From positions 1 to 22,515 of the IMG/VR virus record IMGVR_UViG_3300006480_000032: a stretch of 22,515 nucleotides of DNA; one strand, 5' to 3'. The notes below the pieces were generated by a model. That model saw only the letters and a list, made by a program, of their open reading frames with translations, made no database searches and was not told the origin of the DNA. The translations under genes and the position numbers were made by a program. Positions 7,037 through 13,275 of the stretch are shown piece after piece (within the stretch, counting starts at the first letter, position 1; each line of letters starts with the position of its first letter). This stretch comes from a virus.

Positions 7037-7675
7037 TTAAATTTCTCCTAATGCATCTTCTACTGATACTGGTTCAATATCATCCATACTTACAAAAATC
7101 TTACTATTGCTATTAGTATGTAGGACTGCAAAAACTGGAACACCTAATACTGTATCAGACGGTAGTGTGTCTTCTAATGTTTCTACATCATCATCTTTTT
7201 TTAGTAAAGGTATATCTTCATCATCATCTTTTATAATATCGTTTGACAGTTTATAAACACCTTTTGGTAATTTACCATCAACTAATTCTACCTCTTCAGT
7301 AATTGTATCATCTAATTTAATATCGTTTTCTTTTATAAACTTTAAAAATTCCCTTTCAAACATTTTAGGGTCAACACTTTCTTTAAAAGTGTCTTTTAAC
7401 AAAAAAAGTGCAGCTGCATAAGTTCCAACTTTAGAACCTAATCCAGGCACTTTTGCAAAAATTCTTTTAATATTGAATACTAATTTGTGAAGGACTGTGT
7501 ATGCATTTCTCTCTTTTATCGTTGAGAGTTTTGTTGGTACATTTGTTCCAGGCATAACTTGTCTTATACCTTTATCATCAATAATACCAAGTTTGAATGC
7601 TTCAGTTTTATTGAACGGTGTAACTAATAGTTTTATAAATCTATAAGTTACAAATAAATCTATCGCAGTTCCCAT
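7037..7675 (-). CDS. Conserved marine T4-like phage protein (YRFIKLLVTPF family)
   Basis: A 212-aa protein whose first half has a sequence I recognise as recurrent in cyano- and pelagi-myophages: AIDLFVTYRFIKLLVTPFNK (5-24), AFKLGIID, KERNAYTVLHKLVFNIKRI (about 54-72) and TYAAALFLLK. The second half is acidic (DDDEDIP, KKDDDVETLEDTL) and ends with VLGVPVFAVLHTNSNSKIFV. It is neither a membrane protein nor an obvious enzyme. It overlaps its upstream neighbour as TAATG and is followed directly by the 459-aa gene, within the virion-protein transcript. It is probably a structural or head-assembly protein; this is context-based inference. Confidence 0.78.
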   Translation of the reverse strand: MGTAIDLFVTYRFIKLLVTPFNKTEAFKLGIIDDKGIRQVMPGTNVPTKLSTIKERNAYTVLHKLVFNIKRIFAKVPGLGSKVGTYAAALFLLKDTFKESVDPKMFEREFLKFIKENDIKLDDTITEEVELVDGKLPKGVYKLSNDIIKDDDEDIPLLKKDDDVETLEDTLPSDTVLGVPVFAVLHTNSNSKIFVSMDDIEPVSVEDALGEI

Positions 7676-8037
7676 TAAATATTCCTTAAAATACTTTCTA
7701 CTTTTTCATCATTCTTTATATCTTTTAGTTCACCATCTGGAAGAATGTTTAATAATTCCATAAATGGTTTAACATATTTCCATAACGAAGTTTCTAACTT
7801 AAATAACAATAATGTTGAACACGCATCTGCACCAAAGACATTATTTAAAACAATTATATGATTTAAAATCAATCGTTCTTTCAAAGACCCATTGTCTTGA
7901 TACTTTCTCAACAATCTCTTGATATATTTAAATCTTTTCATATCATCAAGAAATTCTTTTTCATTATCCCCTTGAGGATTATTATAATGTTTCATTGCAT
8001 ACATCATAACATTATCAGGCGTTATTTTTTCAAACAT
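7675..8037 (-). CDS. Conserved marine T4-like phage protein (FEKITPDN family)
   Basis: A 120-aa, largely alpha-helical protein. Recognisable conserved segments are FEKITPDNVMMYAMKHYNNP (2-21), FLDDMKRFKYIKRLLRKY and LKERLILNHIIVLNNVFG (about 53-70), followed by a helix with KLETSLWKYVKPF. This small protein recurs next to the 212-aa gene product in marine T4-like phages in my memory, but no function is assigned to it. It joins both neighbours by TAATG overlaps, so the three proteins at 7037-8468 should be made in coupled amounts, consistent with a shared complex. Confidence 0.8.
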   Translation of the reverse strand: MFEKITPDNVMMYAMKHYNNPQGDNEKEFLDDMKRFKYIKRLLRKYQDNGSLKERLILNHIIVLNNVFGADACSTLLLFKLETSLWKYVKPFMELLNILPDGELKDIKNDEKVESILRNI

Positions 8038-8468
8038 TATTTAATTTCGGCAGTTACCTTAAATTTTCCATTTTCTTTTTTTTCATAAACAAAGTTAATG
8101 GAACGACCACCTTCAACCCTATGCGAAATACCATCATCGTTAACAAACTCATCGTGTGGAGTATCAATATCTTTACCAAATCTTCCACCAAATTGTGTAA
8201 GTGGTGCAGATATACTTCCAGAATCTTCTACTATATCAACATTTGGAAAACTTAATCCAATACTTGCAAGTCTTCTTCTTACAACACCAATAGTTTGTTC
8301 TGGTAACATATGTTCCATATCAGCGATGCAACCTAGAAATGAGTTTAGTTTTCTAACAACACTATCATCAGATACATCAATCATATCGTGGTCAGAATCG
8401 TGTTGTGCATTAGAGTTCGCAGGCTTCGGCCCTCGTAGTTCAGTGATATACTGTTTAAAATCTATCAT
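8037..8468 (-). CDS. Virion-associated protein with capsid-targeting-like N-terminus
   Basis: A 143-aa protein starting [13 protein letters not shown]. This resembles the T4 internal-protein targeting sequence MKTYQEFIAE, with a possible prohead-protease cut after Glu10. The body contains VVRKLNSFLGCIADM, a helix with VVRRRLASIGLSFP (about 63-76) and a C-terminal beta region (GGRSINFVYEKKENG, FKVTAEIK). The segment around LASIGLSFP occurs in marine phage structural proteins. Its role is unknown, and a core or head component is inferred from the N-terminus and from coupling (TAATG) to neighbours on both sides. Confidence 0.75.
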   Translation of the reverse strand: MIDFKQYITELRGPKPANSNAQHDSDHDMIDVSDDSVVRKLNSFLGCIADMEHMLPEQTIGVVRRRLASIGLSFPNVDIVEDSGSISAPLTQFGGRFGKDIDTPHDEFVNDDGISHRVEGGRSINFVYEKKENGKFKVTAEIK

Positions 8469-8641
8469 TATGATTTCCCTAATTTACCTTTTTTCTTTGA
8501 ACCATCAGCACGAGGAATTAAACCTCGTGCCTTTAGTCTTGCAAGAGCGGTGAAACCTATTTTCTCACCTCTCTTATATTTCTTCAACATAGTATCAAGA
8601 TGGTCACCCATCTTTTTACCTTTCATCTTTAAATCAGACAT
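8468..8641 (-). CDS. 57-aa basic protein, start corrected
   Basis: A 57-residue, very basic protein ([12 protein letters not shown] ... [15 protein letters not shown] ... KKKGKLGKS). The open frame extends 33 codons further upstream, but that part is the shadow of the preceding structural gene read in another frame. The ATG at 8641 overlaps the stop of that gene by 8 nt (ATGTCTGA) and is the natural coupled start. The protein pattern '[21 protein letters not shown]' resembles small conserved phage proteins of unknown function. Nucleic-acid binding is plausible from the charge alone. The downstream gene overlaps as TAATG. Confidence 0.78.
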   Translation of the reverse strand: MSDLKMKGKKMGDHLDTMLKKYKRGEKIGFTALARLKARGLIPRADGSKKKGKLGKS

Positions 8642-9104
8642 TACTGAATGACTGTTGCAATGTTTGTTGCAAAGATGAAGTTGCAACTGCAGCCCAAGCA
8701 GTACCAGTATAAAGTAGTTGTACTGATTCACCAGCTGCATCTAGTACAACAGTAGTACCAGAACCAACTGTGGCGGCAGGAGTTACAGTGATGTTATTAC
8801 CAGCAGTAGTACAAATAATTGTTTTCAACTGACCAGTTACACCAGCTGCAAGTGTTACAGTTACTGCACCACCAGATGAGTCAACTGTTGAGATTGCAGT
8901 AGAAACTGAAACGGCAGTTGAAGTGTTAGTTAGTGCTTCTGTACTATTAGTTGCAACGAATGTTGGAATATAATTAAATACATTCGCAGCTGAAATTTTC
9001 TTATTGATAGGTGTACCAGTTGGGTCATCTACAATGTGAAATAAATCAGCAGATGCGATACCAGACCCTAAGTCTGTTAACGCAGTAATTTTCTTATCAG
9101 CCAT
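8634..9104 (-). CDS. Head/tail fibre-like structural protein
   Basis: A 156-aa protein beginning [27 protein letters not shown] and rich in Thr, Ala, Val and Ser. Openings of the [10 protein letters not shown] type introduce many marine phage appendage and decoration proteins. The rest is beta-rich ([47 protein letters not shown]), compatible with a beta-helix or fibre stem as in tail-fibre and head-fibre proteins. AGGAG precedes the ATG by 7 nt. Lying in a late-promoter transcript with the repeat protein at 9370-10890, it is most likely a virion surface protein. The precise location on the particle is unknown. Confidence 0.8.
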   Translation of the reverse strand: MADKKITALTDLGSGIASADLFHIVDDPTGTPINKKISAANVFNYIPTFVATNSTEALTNTSTAVSVSTAISTVDSSGGAVTVTLAAGVTGQLKTIICTTAGNNITVTPAATVGSGTTVVLDAAGESVQLLYTGTAWAAVATSSLQQTLQQSFSNV

Positions 9105-9121
9105 ATTTTATCTCCTATGGT

Positions 9122-9346
9122 CTAAACCCCAGCAATAGTTTGGGGAATGTTACTGTCGGCATTGTTTCCGACATCAGTTTTTTCACCGAATTCATTACAA
9201 AGCGCTATGGCACCAGCGATAGAGAATTTAGTTTGTTTCAACGACTCTACTTTTTTGAGTGCCTCTACAAGTTGATTCTCTACCTTTGATAATTCAACTT
9301 GTAATTCTTTTTTTCTCGTTTCAATATCTTTTAATTCCAAAGACAT
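9122..9346 (-). CDS. 74-aa coiled-coil protein
   Basis: The first 40 residues form a clear heptad coiled coil (LKDIETRKKELQVELSKVEN, LVEALKKVESLKQ), followed by AGAIALCNEFGEK and a short polar tail. AGGAG lies 6 nt before the ATG. It stands between two structural genes, so it may be an assembly chaperone or an oligomerisation factor for one of them. I do not recognise the family. Confidence 0.75.
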   Translation of the reverse strand: MSLELKDIETRKKELQVELSKVENQLVEALKKVESLKQTKFSIAGAIALCNEFGEKTDVGNNADSNIPQTIAGV

Positions 9347-9369
9347 AATATACTCCTATAATTTAGATT

Positions 9370-10890
9370 CTAACTATCTGGTAGTGCGATATCATCAGCA
9401 GCATCACCAGAAATACTAGAAGCGGCAACTAGAGTTTCATATTGAACTCTACCAGCACGACCACCAGTACCAACAGTTTTCTTAACCCAACCGACATGAG
9501 AAATCTCAGTTGTATTAGTATCACCATCGTTACCTAAACCAAGTGAAGCGACAGCAGTTGCCGTTGTTGCACCAGTAACAATAGTAAATGTCTGTGCATT
9601 ATGACCAGTACCAATATTAATCGCAGTTCCACCAGAAGTGGCTGCAATTTTAAAGGTATCGTCAGTTTTATCTCTAACAAATACAGTTTGTCCGTTAGTT
9701 ACATTGGTCATCAAAGTACCACCACCTACTTGGTTGTAAGTGATTTGGTCAGTATCTGATAAACCATGTCCAGCAAATGTGATTACATTTGAACTAGCAT
9801 TTACAGCACTTGTAGGAATAGTCATTTTAGGTGCTTCAACTGTTACAGCTGGTGTAGATTGATAATCAGAACCTACTGCTGTTACAGTAATTGCAGAAAC
9901 TGCTCCACCAGAAATTGTTGCAGTTGCAGTTGCAGTAGTACCAGTTAATGTTTGTGAGTTATTACCAACATTACTAGAACCACCAGTAAAATCAATGGCA
10001 GTACCAGCTTGTGCATTAGAAAGTGAACTTGCTAACTTAATAGTGTCTGCATCTACACGAATAACAAATAATTCAGTATCATCTGCAATGTTACCACTAT
10101 TTTGTGCAAGATTAGTTCCACCTTGACTATTATAAGTCAATGATGTACCAGTTCTTAAATTGTGGTTTGTTAGTGTAAATGTATCGTTTGCAAGTGAAAC
10201 ATTTGCAGTTGCAAGAGTTCTTGCAGTTGGGCCTGCAACTGTAATAGTTGGTGCTTGTACATATCTTGCACCAGTAGTTGATGTTAATGCAATATCAGTT
10301 ACATTGTCAACACCAGCAACAGATTCGCCCTCATCTATACCTAATACATTAGTGTCAATAGTTCCACCGTGTCCGTCTATTGGTGGTCTTGATACAGTAG
10401 CGGCGACACCACTTTCTGTACTTCCACCAAAGTCAGATGTTAATGTTATACCAGTATTTGTTTCACCAATAAATGTTTGTGAATTATTACCAGTACCAGT
10501 TAAGTCAATTACTGAACCACCCTCTGTTGCAGATACATCTATTGTATTTGCATCGTGAACAGTTTTAACAAATACGATTTGTCCGTCTGTTAGTCCAGCG
10601 ATTGCAGTTCCACCAGCTGCACTATATGTGAGTGGTGTGTTTGCAGTATATCCGTGTGCAGTAATGGTAATTCTTTCATTACTTGCGTTCACATCAGATG
10701 TAGCAACTGTTCTAGGTGGTGTAAGGTTTTTTACTCTCACTTTTTCTCCACCAGCCGTAGTCATTACATCACCGATTTTTAATTCGGATTTATAAGCTCC
10801 ACTAGCATTAGCTTGTACAATCGCACTTCCATTTGTAAAAGTGTGAGTACCAGATAATGAGGAGCCATCATTCATACTCCATAAACTCAT
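9370..10890 (-). CDS. Structural protein with three tandem beta repeats
   Basis: A 506-aa virion protein. Three diverged copies of an 80-90-residue module are visible: about 62-142, 225-316 and 357-437. Each shows the pattern [N-A-S/L]..ITITAHG(Y/L)..(T)PLTYS..GGT....(L/V)T(D/N)GQ.VFV....(D)T..(I/V)..T.GG..I(D/N)(L/F)TG.GNNSQTF. The last 50 residues (ISHVGWVKKTVGTGGRAGRV, ETLVAASSISGDAADD) are a C-terminal signature seen in head/tail decoration proteins of marine T4-like phages. Almost no lysine in the repeats and a high Thr/Ala/Gly content suggest an extracellular beta structure. AAGGAG precedes the ATG, and a T4 late promoter lies about 30 nt upstream. The exact position on the virion is unknown. 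Confidence 0.85.
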   Translation of the reverse strand: MSLWSMNDGSSLSGTHTFTNGSAIVQANASGAYKSELKIGDVMTTAGGEKVRVKNLTPPRTVATSDVNASNERITITAHGYTANTPLTYSAAGGTAIAGLTDGQIVFVKTVHDANTIDVSATEGGSVIDLTGTGNNSQTFIGETNTGITLTSDFGGSTESGVAATVSRPPIDGHGGTIDTNVLGIDEGESVAGVDNVTDIALTSTTGARYVQAPTITVAGPTARTLATANVSLANDTFTLTNHNLRTGTSLTYNSQGGTNLAQNSGNIADDTELFVIRVDADTIKLASSLSNAQAGTAIDFTGGSSNVGNNSQTLTGTTATATATISGGAVSAITVTAVGSDYQSTPAVTVEAPKMTIPTSAVNASSNVITFAGHGLSDTDQITYNQVGGGTLMTNVTNGQTVFVRDKTDDTFKIAATSGGTAINIGTGHNAQTFTIVTGATTATAVASLGLGNDGDTNTTEISHVGWVKKTVGTGGRAGRVQYETLVAASSISGDAADDIALPDS

Positions 10891-10917
10891 TAGTTTTCTC
10901 CTTAAAGTTCTTTATAA

Positions 10918-11442
10918 CTATTTATAACCTAATCGCTTTAGTGCACTTAAGGTTGTGCTCACAGATAAATGATGTATTCCTATACCACCTTTTGATTCCC
11001 ACTCTTTAATATTTTTAGCATGGTCATCAATTAAAACATTAGGTTTGTTGTTTGTCATAGCAAAATTCTTCTTTTGGGCTCTTAATACTAAATGTATTCG
11101 ACTTCTTTGAGTTAATTTAGCATTCTTTCTTAACCATTTCAATTTACCTGGTATACTATTACTATCTGATTTTGTATATGCAGATAATATATGTGAGTCA
11201 TATTTATTCACAAATGTCCATAATCTCTTTGCACCAGGCATCCATTCTAAAGTTTCCCAAAAATCTTTCTTATCGTGAATAAGTGGCCATCTTCTATCTT
11301 TGTCAAACTCTATAAATGATTTACCAAGAACTTTTTCTGCACCATCTAAAAAGTTGCATAATACTTGGTCCATATCACAATATAAAGTAGGTAATTCAGC
11401 CTCACTTAATTTAGAATCATATACATCATAAAAATTTTTCAC
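10918..11442 (-). CDS. HAD-superfamily 5'(3')-deoxyribonucleotidase-like phosphatase
   Basis: A 174-aa protein with all four HAD motifs: Y21-C-D23-M-D25-Q-V-L (nucleophile and acid/base Asp), I85-L-S87-A-Y-T90, K124/K125 in LRAQKKNFA, and V136-L-I-D139-D140. The size and the WETLEWMPGAK cap resemble 5'-nucleotidase, deoxy (NT5C) type enzymes, which dephosphorylate nucleoside monophosphates; the substrate is not shown. The first 18 residues (MKNFYDVYDSKLSEAELP) resemble a capsid-targeting start, with LSE|A as a good prohead-protease site immediately before the catalytic domain. The start codon is GTG with GAGAGG 5 nt upstream. A consensus early promoter lies in the gap upstream, so it may be made early, unlike its virion-protein neighbours. 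Confidence 0.85.
   Translation of the reverse strand: MKNFYDVYDSKLSEAELPTLYCDMDQVLCNFLDGAEKVLGKSFIEFDKDRRWPLIHDKKDFWETLEWMPGAKRLWTFVNKYDSHILSAYTKSDSNSIPGKLKWLRKNAKLTQRSRIHLVLRAQKKNFAMTNNKPNVLIDDHAKNIKEWESKGGIGIHHLSVSTTLSALKRLGYK
10919..10926 (-). promoter_or_regulatory. T4-type late promoter box for structural genes
   Basis: TATAAATA on the minus strand, overlapping the stop codon region of the HAD nucleotidase gene. Transcription would start near 10913 and give a leader of about 22 nt that carries AAGGAG before the ATG at 10890. It separates the structural genes at 10890 and below from the early promoter further upstream. Confidence 0.75.
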
Positions 11443-11470
11443 TAATACCTCTCTCTTTAATTATATTCTT

Positions 11471-11498
11471 ATTATAACATAAAATCTTGATTTGTCAA
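11471..11498 (-). promoter_or_regulatory. Consensus sigma70-type early promoter before HAD gene
   Basis: Minus-strand TTGACA (11498-11493), 16-nt spacer, TATAAT (11476-11471). The predicted transcript starts near 11464, giving a leader of about 22 nt with GAGAGG before the GTG start at 11442. It lies in the 57-bp gap after the 97-aa gene. Confidence 0.85.
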
Positions 11499-11499
11499 C

Positions 11500-11793
11500 C
11501 TATAAGGCACCCATAACTGCTCTTGCATTGTCTAATTCATCAAAAGCTCTAGATAACAATTCTTTATCTAATTGTTGTCTAGTTTTTTGTAAAGGTCCTG
11601 TTAAAGAACCAGCCTTATCCTGGTCTTTTTTAAGTTTTTCATACTTCTTAATTAAACCTTTATCACCAATAATTTTTGCAATCTGAAGTCTTACTTCAGT
11701 ATGTTGATTTTGGTCTGTCATTTTGGCAAACTTTTTAATTGTTGAGTCTGGTACTCTTCTGCCTTCTTTTATAAATTGTTTTAGTGTTCTCAT
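11500..11793 (-). CDS. 97-aa protein with capsid-targeting-like N-terminus
   Basis: Starts MRTLKQFIKE|GRRVPDS, one of the closest matches in the window to the T4 targeting sequence MKTYQEFIAE, with IKE followed by Gly as a standard prohead-protease site. The remainder is helical and charged (HTEVRLQIAKIIGDKGLIKK, LQKTRQQLDKELLSRAF). Cleavage would leave an 87-residue mature internal protein. The start overlaps the preceding gene by ATGA. I do not recognise a family, and no catalytic motif is visible. Confidence 0.72.
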   Translation of the reverse strand: MRTLKQFIKEGRRVPDSTIKKFAKMTDQNQHTEVRLQIAKIIGDKGLIKKYEKLKKDQDKAGSLTGPLQKTRQQLDKELLSRAFDELDNARAVMGAL

Positions 11794-12446
11794 TTCATTT
11801 TTTTCCCAATTTTCTTTTCAGGCATATTAACTGCTACATCATTTTGTTTTTGACCAGTCATAGTTTTACCATTTTTCTTTTTAGGTTCTTCTTCATCTTC
11901 TTCTTCTTCTTTTTTAGGTGAAGCTTTCTCCCAAACTTTTTTTAATGCATCTCTCATAGTATCTACTTTGAAATATGCATCTGATTCTTCACTTCTTACA
12001 GATAACTTAATAGTTTCTTCAACATCTTTTACTTTATATTTTTTACCAGAAACAACCATTTCATCATCACCATTATCTCTGGCTTGTTTTAATGCCATTG
12101 TAAATTTGTTACCTTCTTTTTTGATAGCTTTAGATATTGCCTTTCTTCTTTTATGAAGAAATTTATCAGAATCATCAACATCACCATCGTTGTCAATGTC
12201 TTTATCTTTTCTATCTTTAAATTTCTTTTTGACAGCATCAGGTTGTACTTTATCTAAACCTTCACCATCATCAGACTTATCATTTGTATTATCTTCAATT
12301 TTTAATTTATTAGCTTTCAAACGATTATCACCTTCTTTAACTCTTCTTTTAGTTCCGTCTGCTTGAACATATTCTTTAACATCTTTACTTACAGCTTCTA
12401 AAACTGCTTCTTCAAGACTACCTTTTTTATGTTTTAAATAACTCAT
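11790..12446 (-). CDS. Acidic/basic core-like protein with EF-hand loop
   Basis: A 218-aa, extremely charged protein. It opens MSYLKHKKGSLEEAVLEAV; the 'SYLKHKxGS' start is recurrent in marine T4-like phages, and LEE|A at 11-14 could be a prohead-protease site. A canonical 12-residue EF-hand calcium loop is present: D83-x-D85-x-D87-G88-D89-V90-x-x-x-D94, flanked by KFKDRKDKD and KFLHKRRKAISKAIKKE. A Glu/Asp tract (EEEEDEEEP, about 180-188) precedes a basic tail. The composition resembles scaffold or internal core proteins. AAGGAG lies upstream of the ATG. No enzyme motif is present. Calcium binding is inferred from the loop alone. Confidence 0.78.
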   Translation of the reverse strand: MSYLKHKKGSLEEAVLEAVSKDVKEYVQADGTKRRVKEGDNRLKANKLKIEDNTNDKSDDGEGLDKVQPDAVKKKFKDRKDKDIDNDGDVDDSDKFLHKRRKAISKAIKKEGNKFTMALKQARDNGDDEMVVSGKKYKVKDVEETIKLSVRSEESDAYFKVDTMRDALKKVWEKASPKKEEEEDEEEPKKKNGKTMTGQKQNDVAVNMPEKKIGKKMK

Positions 12447-12457
12447 CAGTTTACTCC

Positions 12458-13267
12458 TTATTTCATCATACCGATGTGAGCTGCAACTCTTTTAGATTGA
12501 CCTAAATGCATTTTAGAAGCATTTTCTAGCTCTTTTACAATTTTTTTCATATCTTCTAAATCACCAGGAGCTTCATGTATAACATTTTCCTGTACCGGAT
12601 TTAGAATATAATCTCTTAATTTATTCATACTGTTTGATGCAACAGCAAGTTTATTAGTCCACCAACTAGGTAGTGAATCTTCTTTTCCCATAGTGTTTAA
12701 TTTATTCATAATCTCATTTGCATCTTCAATCATCGTTTTACATTGTCTAATTGCAGATGAAACATCAGCGTGCCCATCTTCATTAAGTTCTTCTTTTAGT
12801 GCCTTTTCAACACCTTTAGAACTGTCTTTACCATATTTCTTTTCAAGTGCCTTCATTAATTGTTTATCAAACTTTTTAACTTCAGGCCCCTTTGTAATAC
12901 CTTTTTTTTGTAATTCACGATAATACTTAAATAGTGCTGGTGCTTTCAGTTCTATAAAATTACCAACCTCTATTCTTGCTTGTAAAGGGTCTGGGTTTTT
13001 TCTTTTCATAAGTTGAGCAATTCTTGCAACTATAGCTTCTTTCGGAGGTAATGCCTGAACATATTTAGATTCATAAGATTCTTTTTTTGCCATCTTTGTT
13101 GCAGTTGCCATTTTTACAGATTTCCAATCATCACCATATCTTTTTTTAAATTCATCGTCTGGAAGGTCTTTTGCAATCTCTTCTCTTCTTTTAAGTTCTT
13201 TAGGAGTTAGTTCTCTTTCTTGAACTTTTTTGTACGACTCTGATATACTTTGTCTATAATGTGTCAT
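12458..13267 (-). CDS. Mosaic internal/virion protein
   Basis: A 269-aa protein built of small modules seen in many phage virion proteins. Residues 1-12 (MTHYRQSISE|SY) look like a capsid-targeting start with ISE|S. Residues about 18-63 (ELTPKELKRREEIAKDLPDD, then FKKRYGDDWKSVKMATATKMA) form a recognised recurrent module. Residues 163-222 (NEDGHADVSSAIRQCKTMIE, then SLPSWWTNKLAVASNSMNKL) form another. The end (NASKMHLGQSKRVAAHIG) is a third. The junctions at LNE|D (161-164) and IHE|A (230-233) fit prohead-protease specificity, so the protein may be cut into separate peptides in the head. AGGAAG precedes the ATG. No catalytic residues are evident. Confidence 0.78.
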   Translation of the reverse strand: MTHYRQSISESYKKVQERELTPKELKRREEIAKDLPDDEFKKRYGDDWKSVKMATATKMAKKESYESKYVQALPPKEAIVARIAQLMKRKNPDPLQARIEVGNFIELKAPALFKYYRELQKKGITKGPEVKKFDKQLMKALEKKYGKDSSKGVEKALKEELNEDGHADVSSAIRQCKTMIEDANEIMNKLNTMGKEDSLPSWWTNKLAVASNSMNKLRDYILNPVQENVIHEAPGDLEDMKKIVKELENASKMHLGQSKRVAAHIGMMK

Positions 13268-13275
13268 AGTTCTTC

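Noticed and set aside
8098-8553. A 151-codon open frame on the plus strand
   Set aside because: It lies opposite two well-supported minus-strand genes, has no ribosome-binding site of note and no recognisable protein pattern. It is an antisense shadow.
8642-8740. Upstream extension of the 57-aa basic protein
   Set aside because: The extra 33 codons are the frame-shifted image of the fibre-like gene end. The ATG at 8641 is coupled to that gene's stop.
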